DNA of 64,000 nt, taken from positions 1-64,000 of the forward strand of contig JAGAIU010000068.1 of the NCBI GenBank assembly GCA_017626395.1. Direction: 5' to 3'. Below, in pieces: positions 1 to 8,594 of the stretch. A program made the position numbers and the translations under genes. The notes under the pieces are model-generated. The model was not told the DNA's origin. It ran no database searches and worked only from the letters and a program-made list of their open reading frames with translations. Positions within the stretch are counted from its first letter, which is position 1. Each line of letters starts with the position of its first letter. The DNA is from Clostridia bacterium. Its GTDB lineage: Bacteria > Bacillota > Clostridia > TANB77 > CAG-465.

Positions 1-2706
1 ATCTCCTTCTTTATATTTTGTTACTATATTTTCTATTATATTTGTATTATAGTTTTCATCTATATATTTTACTGTTACATTTGAATTTTTTCTGTATTCA
101 TATGTTACAGTGATTAAATCTACAGCCATTTCGCCTTTTGCATTATCCGGTGTAAATACTAGTTCATATCCATCTATTGTTTTAGCTTCTGTTGTGTATG
201 AGTCTTTTTCTAGTCCACCTTGATACTCTGTATCTGCTATTTCTTCTCCTGTTACTTGGTCTATAAATTTAGTATCTACTCCTGCAGATATTTTCTTATA
301 TTTATATTCTACTACTATATCTTCTCTTTCTACGGTTCCTGATGTATTAGTAGTTTTTCCGGTTAATTTATATCCATCAAAAGTTTTTTCTTCTGTTGTA
401 TATGAATCTCCTTCTTTATATTTTGTTATTATATTTGTAATTATATCTGTTCCGTAATTTTCATATATGTATTTTACTGTTACATTTGAATTTTTTCTAT
501 ATTCATATGTTACCGTTGTTAAATCCACAATCATTTCACCAGTTGTATTATCTGGTGTAAGTACTAATTCATATCCCTCTATATCTTTAGCTTCTGTTGT
601 ATATGAATCTTTTTCTAAACCGTCTATATGCTCAAATGCTAATTCTTCTCCTGTTACTTGATCTATATGTTTTATATCTACACCTTGTGAGATTTTTTTG
701 TATTTATACACTACTTCTATATTATCTCTTACAACAGTTCCTGATGTATTAGTAGTTTTATTTGTTAATTTATATCCATCAATCTTTTTCTCTTCTGTTG
801 AATATATATCTCCTTCTTTATATTTTGCTACTACATCACTTGTTAATGTGCTTCCATAATTTTCATCTATATATTTTGTTGTTACATATGAATTTTTTCT
901 ATATTCATATACTACTGTTACTTTTCCAACAGTTAATACTCCATCTGCATTATCTGGTGTTACTACTAGTTCATATCCATCTATATCCTTAGCTTCTGAT
1001 GTATATGGATCTTTTTCAAGCCCATCTATATGTATAGTTTCCGCTAATTCATCTCCTGTTACTTGGTCAATATAGCTTATATATGCACCGTCACTTGTTT
1101 TTTTATATTTATATATTACTTCTATATTTTCCCTATCAACAGTTCCTGATGTATTATCTGTTGTTCCTATTAATTCGTATCCAAAAATAGATTTTTCTTC
1201 TGTTGTATATAAATCGCCTTCTTTATATTTTGTTACTATTTGTGTAACTAATTCTTTATTATTATTTTGATCTATGTATTTAACTGTTACATATGAATTT
1301 TTTCTGTATTCATATGTTACAGTTATTAACTCTACTGTCATTTCACCATTTGTATTATCTGGTGTTTTTACTAATTCATATCCATCTATATCTTTAGCTT
1401 CTGTTGTATAAGAGTCTTTTTCAAGTCCATCTATATGCTCTGATGCTAGTTCTTCTCCATTAGCTTGATCTACATATTTTACATCAACACCGTCACTTAT
1501 TTTCTTATATTTATATGTTACTTCAATATTTGCTCTTACTACTGTTCCTGAAGTATTATCTGACTGACTTGTTAACTCGTACCCAGTTATATCTTTTTTA
1601 GCTGTTGTATATAGATCTCCTTCTTTATATTTTGTTATTACTTGCTCCGATATTTCTGTATTATAATTTTCATCTATAAATTTAACTATTACATTTGAAT
1701 TCTTTCTATATTCATATGTTACAGTTATTAAATCTACTGTCATTTCACCAGTCGTATTATCTGGTGTTTTTACTAATTCATATCCATCTATATCCTTAGC
1801 TTCTGTTGTATAAGAATCTTTTTCAAGTCCATCTATATGTTCTGAAACTAATTCATCTCCTGTTACTTGATCTACATATTTTACATCAACACCATCTGAT
1901 ATTTTCTTATACTTGTATGTTACTTCAATGTTTGTTCTTTCTACTGTTCCTAAAACATTACTTGAATTTCCTGTCAACTGATATCCATCAATATCTTTTT
2001 CAGTAGTTGTATATGAATCTCCTTCTTTATATTTTGTTACTAAATCATCTGCTATATATGTATTATGATTTTCATCTAAATATTTAACTATTACATTTGA
2101 ATTCTTTCTATATTCATATGTTACAGTTATTAAATCTACTGCCATTTCACCATTTGCATTATTTGGTGTTAATACTAGTTCATAACCATCAATTGTTTTG
2201 GCTGATGTTGTATATGAATCTTTTTCAAGTCCATCTTTATGCTCTGTTGCTGCTATTTCATCTCCTGTTACTTGGTCTACATATTTTACATCAACACCAT
2301 CTGATATTTTTTTATATGAATAAACTAATTCTATATTTGCTCTTGCCATAGTTATTGTTTCGGTACTTGGTTTTGATGTGTTTTTGTATCCAGTTATTTC
2401 TTTTGCTGAAGCTGTATATGAGTCTCCTTCTTTTAAAGGAATTGTCTCTGTTAACATTACTTCATTTGTATTAACATCTATATATTTTACTATCAAATTA
2501 GATATTTTCTTAAAGCCATAAGTTGCAGTTTGATCTGCTTGAGCATATGTATATGTAGTAGTTGAGGGTCTTGATACTAATGCATATCCTGTAATGCTTG
2601 GATCTGTAAGTGTTACTGTAGTTCCTATTGTTCCATTTTTAGTTTGTGTACTTAAAACAGCATTATTTCCTAAATCTACACATTTAACTATTACATTCCC
2701 ACCTGT
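1..2706 (-). repeat. MucBP array with 402-405 bp higher-order repeat
   Basis: Equivalent points of the repeat (the ATCTCCTTCTTTATATTTTG block or variants) fall at 1, 406, 808, 1213, 1615, 2017 and 2422, giving steps of 402 or 405 bp. Each step encodes an A-B pair of MucBP modules. A-type modules carry SNVIVKYLDEN and KEGDSYTT; B-type modules carry DGVDVKYVDQVTG and DGLEKDSYTT and end in VTYEYRK. The dimer has therefore been amplified as a unit, always in frame. The modules nearest the N-terminus (2300-2706) are more diverged. Confidence 0.9.
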
Positions 2707-3855
2707 CCATACAACTATATACTGTCCATCTACATATTTATACCAACTGCCACTTGCAGCCATAGTTACTTTACCAATTTCATTATTTGCATAAGCATTA
2801 CTATTTGTTTTTACTAATTTTCTTTTAAAAGAATAACTAGAAGGTTTAACAGATAAAGTTGGATAGCTAGTATTAGTAGTTACATAGTTATCTGCAAGTG
2901 CTAAATATATCCATCCAGATACTGTACCACCTTGAACTATACATCTATCTCCTGATTGTGCATTATATATAGCATTGCTTGCATTTCCACTAATAGTTCC
3001 ACTAGTCATTTTAAATATACCATTATATCCAGTGTCTAAAATAACTCCTTGTTGACTATTGTTTTTTATAGTACCACCAGCCAAGTTATATGTACCATTT
3101 CTAACAACCGCACCATGACTAGTATTACTATATATAGTACCACCTGTATGGTTAGTAGTTCCGCCTGCCGCATAAGCTCCCCAACTGTTATTGTATATAT
3201 TTCCACCTTTAAAATTTACAGTACCGCTAGATACTTGCATGGCAATTGAGTTATTATACATATTAGAATTTACTATGTTACATGTAGCTGATGATTCATA
3301 TAATAATCCTATATTATTATTCCAAAAATTCATACCACCAGAGTTACTATGAGTAAGGGTTCCTGTACCTTTAACTCTAACACCATATTTAGAATAAACG
3401 AAGTCTCCACGTGTAACAGTTACAGCACCGCCACTTTCAATTAACAGACCGGTATTATTCATACCACCATCTATTAAAGATCCATCGAATGTCATTTTGG
3501 CTCCACTTGGAATTTTAATACCATTAATACCAGCACTTGCAACATTACTTCTCAAGTCTACAACTACTCCTCTTAAAGTTAATGTCTTTCCACTTGCTAC
3601 CGTTATAAAACTTGATACTGAATTCATACATCTTAATGCATTATCATTAGAACCCGCATTAATAGTAACGTTATAGTTAATATTAATAGCACTATAAAAG
3701 TTTATACTATTTCCAATAGTAATAGTAGTTTGCCCTTGACTAAGTGCCGTTCTAAATCCATTTTCATCATATACAGTAACTGCAAAAGCCTCTTTTGAAT
3801 TTATTAATGTACATAATAAAAATAGGATAGAAATTATAAAAATCTTTTTTTTCAT
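1..3855 (-). CDS. Large secreted MucBP-repeat adhesin, N-terminal part (truncated by window edge)
   Basis: The frame is open from an ATG at 3855 to the left edge, so at least 1285 residues are present and the C-terminus (anchor) is missing. The ATG follows AGGGGGATATAT, a strong ribosome site. Residues 1-25 form a signal peptide ending in EAFA. Residues about 30-330 are rich in short N/G/T repeats such as GGTIYSN, as in right-handed beta-helix (pectin-lyase-like) folds. From about residue 385 to the edge runs an array of MucBP-type modules (VxVKYVDE..., DGYELV..., VTYxYRK), about 67 residues each. The family binds mucus or host surfaces, so a cell-wall adhesin is inferred. The sorting signal cannot be seen. 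Family assignment is firm; ligand is unknown. Confidence 0.88.
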   Translation of the reverse strand, partial: MKKKIFIISILFLLCTLINSKEAFAVTVYDENGFRTALSQGQTTITIGNSINFYSAININYNVTINAGSNDNALRCMNSVSSFITVASGKTLTLRGVVVDLRSNVASAGINGIKIPSGAKMTFDGSLIDGGMNNTGLLIESGGAVTVTRGDFVYSKYGVRVKGTGTLTHSNSGGMNFWNNNIGLLYESSATCNIVNSNMYNNSIAMQVSSGTVNFKGGNIYNNSWGAYAAGGTTNHTGGTIYSNTSHGAVVRNGTYNLAGGTIKNNSQQGVILDTGYNGIFKMTSGTISGNASNAIYNAQSGDRCIVQGGTVSGWIYLALADNYVTTNTSYPTLSVKPSSYSFKRKLVKTNSNAYANNEIGKVTMAASGSWYKYVDGQYIVVWTGGNVIVKCVDLGNNAVLSTQTKNGTIGTTVTLTDPSITGYALVSRPSTTTYTYAQADQTATYGFKKISNLIVKYIDVNTNEVMLTETIPLKEGDSYTASAKEITGYKNTSKPSTETITMARANIELVYSYKKISDGVDVKYVDQVTGDEIAATEHKDGLEKDSYTTSAKTIDGYELVLTPNNANGEMAVDLITVTYEYRKNSNVIVKYLDENHNTYIADDLVTKYKEGDSYTTTEKDIDGYQLTGNSSNVLGTVERTNIEVTYKYKKISDGVDVKYVDQVTGDELVSEHIDGLEKDSYTTEAKDIDGYELVKTPDNTTGEMTVDLITVTYEYRKNSNVIVKFIDENYNTEISEQVITKYKEGDLYTTAKKDITGYELTSQSDNTSGTVVRANIEVTYKYKKISDGVDVKYVDQANGEELASEHIDGLEKDSYTTEAKDIDGYELVKTPDNTNGEMTVELITVTYEYRKNSYVTVKYIDQNNNKELVTQIVTKYKEGDLYTTEEKSIFGYELIGTTDNTSGTVDRENIEVIYKYKKTSDGAYISYIDQVTGDELAETIHIDGLEKDPYTSEAKDIDGYELVVTPDNADGVLTVGKVTVVYEYRKNSYVTTKYIDENYGSTLTSDVVAKYKEGDIYSTEEKKIDGYKLTNKTTNTSGTVVRDNIEVVYKYKKISQGVDIKHIDQVTGEELAFEHIDGLEKDSYTTEAKDIEGYELVLTPDNTTGEMIVDLTTVTYEYRKNSNVTVKYIYENYGTDIITNIITKYKEGDSYTTEEKTFDGYKLTGKTTNTSGTVEREDIVVEYKYKKISAGVDTKFIDQVTGEEIADTEYQGGLEKDSYTTEAKTIDGYELVFTPDNAKGEMAVDLITVTYEYRKNSNVTVKYIDENYNTNIIENIVTKYKEGD

Positions 3856-3887
3856 ATATATCCCCCTAAAAACACTTTTTCATTATT

Positions 3888-3916
3888 ATTATACCCTAAA
3901 TTATATTTTTATTCAT
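3888..3916 (-). promoter_or_regulatory. Putative promoter of the MucBP adhesin
   Basis: A perfect -10 (TATAAT) lies at 3888-3893 with a weak -35 (ATGAAT) at 3911-3916, 17 bp apart. The start site would be about 25 nt before the ribosome site. Confidence 0.45.
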
Positions 3917-3978
3917 TTCAATCTACATTTGTAATATTATTATGATAATATTGTCATTTTGTCGAAATAAACATGTAC

Positions 3979-4008
3979 AAAAAAAACACACCTACTTTCG
4001 TAGGTGTG
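3979..4008 (-). terminator. Terminator of rny
   Basis: Nine-bp perfect stem (3987-3995 with 4000-4008), four-base loop, then a U-tract on the minus strand. Confidence 0.92.
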
Positions 4009-4016
4009 CTTATATT

Positions 4017-5561
4017 TTATTTAGCCAATTCTATAGCTCTTGTTTCACGAACAACATTTACTTTTATTTGTCCTGGATATATCATTTCTTTTTCAATTTG
4101 ATTTGCTATATCACGAGCCATAACAACGATTGAGTCATCGTCAACTTGATCAGGTTTTACTATAATTCTTACTTCTCTACCAGCTTGTATAGCAAAAGAT
4201 TTATCTACACCTTTATATGAGTTACAAATTTCTTCAAGTTTTTGTAATCTCTTAATATATGTGCTTACTGTCTCTCTTCTTGCTCCTGGACGAGATGCAG
4301 AAATTGTATCAGCAATTTGTACTAAAATTGCTTCTAATGTTCTAGGTTCAACATCACCATGGTGTGATTCTACAGCCCAGATTATTTCATCTTTTTCTTT
4401 ATATTTTCTAAGTAATTCTACACCAAGTGATACGTGTGTTCCTTCCACATCTTGATCAAAAGATTTACCTATATCATGTAAAAGCCCTGCTCTTTTTGCA
4501 ATAGTAACATTAAGTCCTAATTCTTCAGCAAGTAAACCACAAAGATTTGAAACTTCAATAGAGTGATTTAATACATTTTGACCATAACTAGTTCTAAATT
4601 TTAATTTTCCTAGTAATTTAATTAAGTCTGGATGTAAGTTCATTACTCCTGTTTCATATAATGCTCTTTCTCCTTCTTCTTTGATAGTGTTTTCTACTTC
4701 TACTTTAGCTTTCTCTATCATTTCTTCGATTTTTCCTGGATGAATTCTTCCATCGGCAATAAGTCTTTCAATAGCAATTCTTGCTACTTCTCTTCTTATC
4801 GGATCGAAGCTAGATAAAACGATTACATCAGGTGTATCGTCGATTATTAAATCAATACCAGTTAAAGTTTCGATAGTTTTAATATTTCTACCTTCTCTAC
4901 CAATAATTCTTCCTTTTAAATCATCACTTGGTAAAGATACAGTTGTTACTGTAGCTTCTGAAGTATGATCTGTTGCATATCTTTGAATTGTGCTTACGAT
5001 AAGTTCTTTAGCTTTTTTGTCTACTTCTTCTTTAGCATGTTCTTCTTCTTGACGAATGTAATCTGCCATTTCTTTAGTCATTTCATCTTTAAGTTCTCTC
5101 ATCATTGCTTCTTTAGCTTCTTCAACACTCATCTTAGCTATTTTTCCTAATGCTTCTATTTCTCTTTCTTTAGCATTTTCTAATTCTTTTTCCTTTTTAT
5201 TTAATTCTTCGTTTCTTTTTGTAATGTTATTTTCTTTTTCTTCAATTAATGCTGCTCTTTTATCTACTAGATCTTGTCTTTGGTTAATTCTGTTTTCAAG
5301 TTCTTGCATTTCTTTTTTTCTAAGCTTTGCTTCAGTTTCGTATTCGTCTTTTTTTCTCATCATTTCGTCTTTAGCTTGTAGCACAGCCTCTTTTTTTATT
5401 CTTTCAGCATCTAATTTACTATCATTAACTATTTTTTCAGCTTGTTCTTCTGCTGACCCTATTGTAGCTTCTGCAATATTTTTTCTGTAGTGAATACCAA
5501 CAAAAAAGAAAATTGCTGAACCCAAAATAAAGCAAACAGAGCCTATTATTCCTGTTAGCAT
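4017..5561 (-). CDS. rny: Ribonuclease Y
   Basis: Membrane-anchored endoribonuclease that starts bulk mRNA decay in Bacillota. The 514-residue product has the family length and order: an N-terminal membrane helix (about 5-23), a long charged coiled coil (about 30-195), a KH domain around 215-265 containing [15 protein letters not shown], and an HD domain with HSIEVS and HDIGK (about 333-365) for metal binding and phosphodiester hydrolysis. The ATG follows AAGGAGGATAGTCAAA. It is transcribed alone from its own promoter with a long 5' leader and ends at a strong hairpin. Nothing is unusual in the protein. Confidence 0.97.
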   Translation of the reverse strand: MLTGIIGSVCFILGSAIFFFVGIHYRKNIAEATIGSAEEQAEKIVNDSKLDAERIKKEAVLQAKDEMMRKKDEYETEAKLRKKEMQELENRINQRQDLVDKRAALIEEKENNITKRNEELNKKEKELENAKEREIEALGKIAKMSVEEAKEAMMRELKDEMTKEMADYIRQEEEHAKEEVDKKAKELIVSTIQRYATDHTSEATVTTVSLPSDDLKGRIIGREGRNIKTIETLTGIDLIIDDTPDVIVLSSFDPIRREVARIAIERLIADGRIHPGKIEEMIEKAKVEVENTIKEEGERALYETGVMNLHPDLIKLLGKLKFRTSYGQNVLNHSIEVSNLCGLLAEELGLNVTIAKRAGLLHDIGKSFDQDVEGTHVSLGVELLRKYKEKDEIIWAVESHHGDVEPRTLEAILVQIADTISASRPGARRETVSTYIKRLQKLEEICNSYKGVDKSFAIQAGREVRIIVKPDQVDDDSIVVMARDIANQIEKEMIYPGQIKVNVVRETRAIELAK

Positions 5562-5730
5562 TTTGACTATCCTCCTTCTTATATTTATTTGTCAATGTAC
5601 AAATCAGTTTTTAAGTATTTGTATATATAATAAAAAACTTATTATTAATTATATGTACTTTTTCTTAACCTCAGAAATATATTATGTAACTTTTTCGTCT
5701 TAAAGTCTTTAATAATATATATCCACTATG

Positions 5731-5759
5731 ATTATACATTAAAATTTTAAATATAGCAA
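5731..5759 (-). promoter_or_regulatory. Promoter of rny
   Basis: TTGCTA (5754-5759), 17-bp spacer, TATAAT (5731-5736). It implies a 5' UTR of about 160 nt, long for this genome; the leader is AT-rich and I see no strong hairpin in it. Confidence 0.75.
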
Positions 5760-5783
5760 GTATTATTAGCCAAAAAATAACAA

Positions 5784-5811
5784 GAAAAAAATCAGTAAAA
5801 TTTTTACTGAT
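5784..5811 (-). terminator. Terminator of the GDPD gene
   Basis: Stem ATCAGTAAAA/TTTTACTGAT (5791-5811), flanked by A and T runs on both sides, so it could work in both directions. Confidence 0.85.
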
Positions 5812-5818
5812 TTTTTTA

Positions 5819-6781
5819 TCAAGAGATTCTCTTTATTTTCTCTATATACTCTTCTACCCCAAGCATGCTAAAATCTGCAATGTAATTTACTATATAAAGA
5901 TTTTCCATCACGTCAAACTCATCTTCGTGTGTTATAGTAAATGCAAGTACAGGTTTTTTAGTAAGCTCATGAGCAATTTTTACAAGTTGTAATTGTATTT
6001 TATCTGTAAATTTGTTTAACTTCTTAATTCCTTTGTATATAGTATGATCTAATTTTTCTAATAGCTTATCTCTCTTATTCTTAACCTTCAAGTTCTCTTT
6101 TTTAGATATGAAAAATCTCGTTCTTACTTGCCATTTAGCATCACTATGATTTTCCATATTAATTACATCTGTTCTTGCAATAAAGCATATAAAGGATATT
6201 AGCATTTCATAAATATTTGCAAGTCTTTTAGGGGTTCGAAAAGATTCTAGTATAGTCTTTCCTCTACATATTAACTGACCAGTTAATACTCCTTTTAAAT
6301 GTTTTCTAATGGATAACATGAAAAAGGGATTAAATGATTGTAATAGTATCTCACCTTTTACTGAATATTTATTTAATAGATTTGCTAAGTTATCTCTATA
6401 TTTTGAATAAAAAATATGTGCCTCTTTAGCATCGACAATTACACCTACTTTTCCTTTATTATATGATAATACATCTTCTAATTTAGTTGGTGCTTTACTA
6501 CCTAAAATATTTACAAGTTCTTCATATTTATATTTATTTACTTTTATTTTTTGTCCTTCATGAAGAATTATATTATCATGTGCAAGTACTGCTATATCGT
6601 CTGCTGTATTTCGTATATCACATTCAAAAGGTATGTCATTGTCTATTGCAAATTTGCAAGAAGTATAACTATTAGGTGTAACATATTTTTTTAGCTTCTT
6701 TGAATATCCATATATTCCTTTATGTGCAATAAGATGCTTGTCTAGAATTTCAAAATTCTTATTTAGCCTCTTAATTAGCAT
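5819..6781 (-). CDS. Glycerophosphodiester phosphodiesterase family protein
   Basis: The 320-residue protein opens with the GDPD signature: IAHKG at about 18-22 (the family normally has AHRG), ECDIR at about 53-57 (E-x-D metal ligands) and LAHD at about 66-69 (catalytic His-Asp). The family hydrolyses glycerophosphodiesters to an alcohol and glycerol-3-phosphate in a TIM barrel. Near 180-215 a hydrophobic stretch (MLISFICFIA) replaces part of the usual barrel, so membrane association is possible. No signal peptide is present. Start chosen from GGGAGGGG just upstream. It is a single-gene unit with a consensus promoter. The Arg-to-Lys change in the first motif is worth noting; activity is likely but not proven. 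Confidence 0.85.
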   Translation of the reverse strand: MLIKRLNKNFEILDKHLIAHKGIYGYSKKLKKYVTPNSYTSCKFAIDNDIPFECDIRNTADDIAVLAHDNIILHEGQKIKVNKYKYEELVNILGSKAPTKLEDVLSYNKGKVGVIVDAKEAHIFYSKYRDNLANLLNKYSVKGEILLQSFNPFFMLSIRKHLKGVLTGQLICRGKTILESFRTPKRLANIYEMLISFICFIARTDVINMENHSDAKWQVRTRFFISKKENLKVKNKRDKLLEKLDHTIYKGIKKLNKFTDKIQLQLVKIAHELTKKPVLAFTITHEDEFDVMENLYIVNYIADFSMLGVEEYIEKIKRIS

Positions 6782-6870
6782 TTTAATCCCCTCCCAACAT
6801 TTAAATTTTTAAATGTTTAGCTATATTTTCCATTAGCAAAATATTATGTCAAAATTAAAAAGCAAGAAAG

Positions 6871-6899
6871 ATTATACCATTTTTGTCGCTAATTGTCAA
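6871..6899 (-). promoter_or_regulatory. Promoter of the GDPD gene
   Basis: Perfect consensus: TTGACA (6894-6899), 17 bp, TATAAT (6871-6876). The -35 lies in the U-tract of the upstream gene's terminator. Confidence 0.9.
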
Positions 6900-6930
6900 A
6901 AAAAGAGTACTCCATTTTAATTGGAGTACT
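6897..6930 (-). terminator. Terminator of the 145-aa gene
   Basis: Nine-bp stem AGTACTCCA/TTGGAGTACT (6906-6930) followed by seven U on the minus strand. It overlaps the -35 box of the next promoter. Confidence 0.9.
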
Positions 6931-7367
6931 TATTCGTTAAAAACTAGTTTATAGTTTTTTAACATTTTGCTATAATTTCTTAATGCCACTAAATTATTAA
7001 ATTTTTCTTTAACTTTTTCAAAGTCTTTTTCGGGTAAAGACTTTCTTTTCATAGAATTTCTATGAGCTTTTTTTCCATCGTGTAATGCAGTTATTTTATT
7101 AATTAATTCTTCCTCAGTAATTGGTACTAAATTTCGTAAATCTACATAACACTCGACATCCTTTTTCTTATTCTTTATTTTAATTGGATGATAACAATAA
7201 TCTTCATCCACTTTACTTCTTCCTATTTTAAATAGATAAATATTCTCGTCAGTTACTTTGTAGATTAAATAAGGTCTTCCGTTCATTCTATAATCTATAG
7301 AATTATCATCAGGAAATCTCATAAACCTTAAGAATACAATTTCTCCTTCGCAGAATTCATCTTCCAT
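6930..7367 (-). CDS. Hypothetical protein, possible MazF/PemK-like fold (145 aa)
   Basis: Not firmly recognised. The N-terminal half has the layout of the MazF/PemK RNase fold: CEGEIVFLRF near residues 6-15, GRPYLIYKV near 30-38 (the RPxLVI strand) and YVDLRNLVPI near 75-84. The C-terminal third is a basic helical tail. Identity to known toxins looks low and no antitoxin gene is adjacent. The frame opens at a GTG at 7376, but the AAGGAT ribosome site is spaced for the ATG at 7367, which I prefer. It is a single-gene unit with a perfect promoter and terminator. It could equally be a domain of unknown function with an SH3-like barrel. Confidence 0.6.
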   Translation of the reverse strand: MEDEFCEGEIVFLRFMRFPDDNSIDYRMNGRPYLIYKVTDENIYLFKIGRSKVDEDYCYHPIKIKNKKKDVECYVDLRNLVPITEEELINKITALHDGKKAHRNSMKRKSLPEKDFEKVKEKFNNLVALRNYSKMLKNYKLVFNE

Positions 7368-7426
7368 TTTAATCACATCCTTTTTAAAAAATTTTTTATC
7401 AAGTTATATATACTCGCTGTTTGATA

Positions 7427-7455
7427 ATTATATCATACTTCTAGTTTTATGTCAA
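7427..7455 (-). promoter_or_regulatory. Promoter of the 145-aa gene
   Basis: TTGACA (7450-7455), 17 bp, TATAAT (7427-7432): full consensus. Confidence 0.9.
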
Positions 7456-7461
7456 CGTCTC

Positions 7462-7498
7462 TAAAAAATAAAAAAGCTCTAGAACAAAGTCTAAAGCT
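7462..7498 (-). terminator. Probable terminator of sdpR-sdpI
   Basis: AGCT-C-TAGA / TCTA-A-AGCT stem (7475-7498) with one mismatch, followed by a run of U interrupted once on the minus strand. Confidence 0.65.
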
Positions 7499-7506
7499 AT
7501 ATATTT

Positions 7507-8196
7507 TTATTCTATTACTCTTTCTGCTTTTCTTTTAGCTACATGTTTAGCATATACCACTGGAACATAAAAGGTAAGTGCAGCAGCAAAGATTAAACCT
7601 ACTACTAAGTATCCAATATTAAAACCTACTAATGCAAAATATACACTAAGTCCTATAACAATAAGAGATGCTACAAAACCTGTAAAAGCATTAAATCTAT
7701 TTGCTATTCTCCATACTTCTTCATCTGCTAAAGTTTCTTTAGTTCTTAGTCCAATAATACTACCAAATTTGTTTATTGGATAAGCACTATATATAGTCAC
7801 CATAGCTACACCAATAATTGCTGTTATAAAATATGCTATTGGTAGTTGCGAATTAACTACTGGAGATATTGTATAGTTATATCCTATATGTATTAACGAC
7901 CAGTTGATAACTAGTAATATACCTGTAATAAATGTAAAAAGTGCATCTTCTATTCTTTTGCCTTTTGTTACAGTTTTATCCATTGTTTTTAATCTATAAA
8001 TGACTTGGCTAATGCACATAACTAAGACTACGGCTGGTAAAATTAATAATAGATTTTTAGAACACATTTTGTCTTTAGCCACTTCTTTAAAAATATTTAT
8101 TGGAACTCTTTTAGATAAGTTACCTACTGCAACAAGTGATGCAATAGTATTTATAGCACCAATTCCTAAAATAGTAAAATTCTTTTTATTTCTCAT
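7507..8196 (-). CDS. sdpI: SdpI-family membrane protein (immunity-type)
   Basis: 229-residue polytopic membrane protein with about six membrane segments. The C-terminal half carries the SdpI signature: GLRTKETLADEEVWRIANR around 150-170 (family N/G-x-RTP-x-T-x-x-x-x-x-W). In Bacillus subtilis SdpI protects against the SdpC killing peptide and recruits the repressor SdpR to the membrane. Here it follows an ArsR-type regulator by 16 bp in the same order as sdpRI, so the same autoregulated pair is inferred. No SdpA, SdpB or SdpC gene is in the window, so the ligand is unknown. Other SdpI relatives lack a proven role. Confidence 0.82.
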   Translation of the reverse strand: MRNKKNFTILGIGAINTIASLVAVGNLSKRVPINIFKEVAKDKMCSKNLLLILPAVVLVMCISQVIYRLKTMDKTVTKGKRIEDALFTFITGILLVINWSLIHIGYNYTISPVVNSQLPIAYFITAIIGVAMVTIYSAYPINKFGSIIGLRTKETLADEEVWRIANRFNAFTGFVASLIVIGLSVYFALVGFNIGYLVVGLIFAAALTFYVPVVYAKHVAKRKAERVIE

Positions 8197-8212
8197 ATAT
8201 CCCTTTATCCCC

Positions 8213-8467
8213 CTATTTTTTTAATCCTCTTATATAATCTGAAACCTCACTAAGTGAACTTATATTAAGAGAATATATTATATTTTGTCCTTGCTTATTT
8301 GCACTGACAAGTTCTGCTTGTTTTAAAATAGATAAATGATGACTTAACGAAGGCTTAGTAATGTCAAAATAGTTATATATTTCACCTGCTGTTAATTCAC
8401 CTTTTTTCAAAATTCTTAATATCTCTCTTCTTGTTGGATCAGATAAAGCCTCCCATACATTTCTCAT
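8213..8467 (-). CDS. sdpR: SdpR-like ArsR-family repressor
   Basis: 84-residue winged-helix protein. It begins VWEALSDPTRREILRIL and contains the recognition helix KPSLSHHLSILKQAELV, typical of SdpR and other ArsR regulators without metal-binding cysteines. It probably represses its own operon with sdpI. The frame has an ATG at 8485, but GAAAGGGTG lies between it and the ATG at 8467, at proper distance from the latter, so 8467 is the likely start. The promoter lies just upstream. Confidence 0.88.
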   Translation of the reverse strand: MRNVWEALSDPTRREILRILKKGELTAGEIYNYFDITKPSLSHHLSILKQAELVSANKQGQNIIYSLNISSLSEVSDYIRGLKK

Positions 8468-8511
8468 GTCAAAACACCCTTTCATACTTATGGTATCTTT
8501 TCTACATTAAA

Positions 8512-8540
8512 AGTATATCCCATTTAAAAACATTTGTAAA
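8512..8540 (-). promoter_or_regulatory. Promoter of sdpR-sdpI
   Basis: TTTACA (8535-8540), 17 bp, TATACT (8512-8517). Confidence 0.78.
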
Positions 8541-8542
8541 GA

Positions 8543-8585
8543 GAAAAAAATACATCTTAAATATATTGTAATATTCAAGATGTAT
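8543..8585 (-). terminator. Terminator of the 475-aa gene
   Basis: ATACATCTT/AAGATGTAT stem (8550-8585) with an AT-rich 18-nt loop, then seven U on the minus strand. Confidence 0.85.
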
Positions 8586-8594
8586 TTATACTTA

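Noticed and set aside
1-2422. Regular spacing of near-identical blocks, as in a CRISPR array or satellite
   Set aside because: Period is about 402-405 bp, always in frame with one long coding frame; it encodes MucBP modules. No short direct repeats with unique spacers.
467-2794. Plus-strand open frames rich in Leu, His and Tyr opposite the adhesin
   Set aside because: They recur with the repeat period, lack ribosome sites and are the antisense of the MucBP codons.
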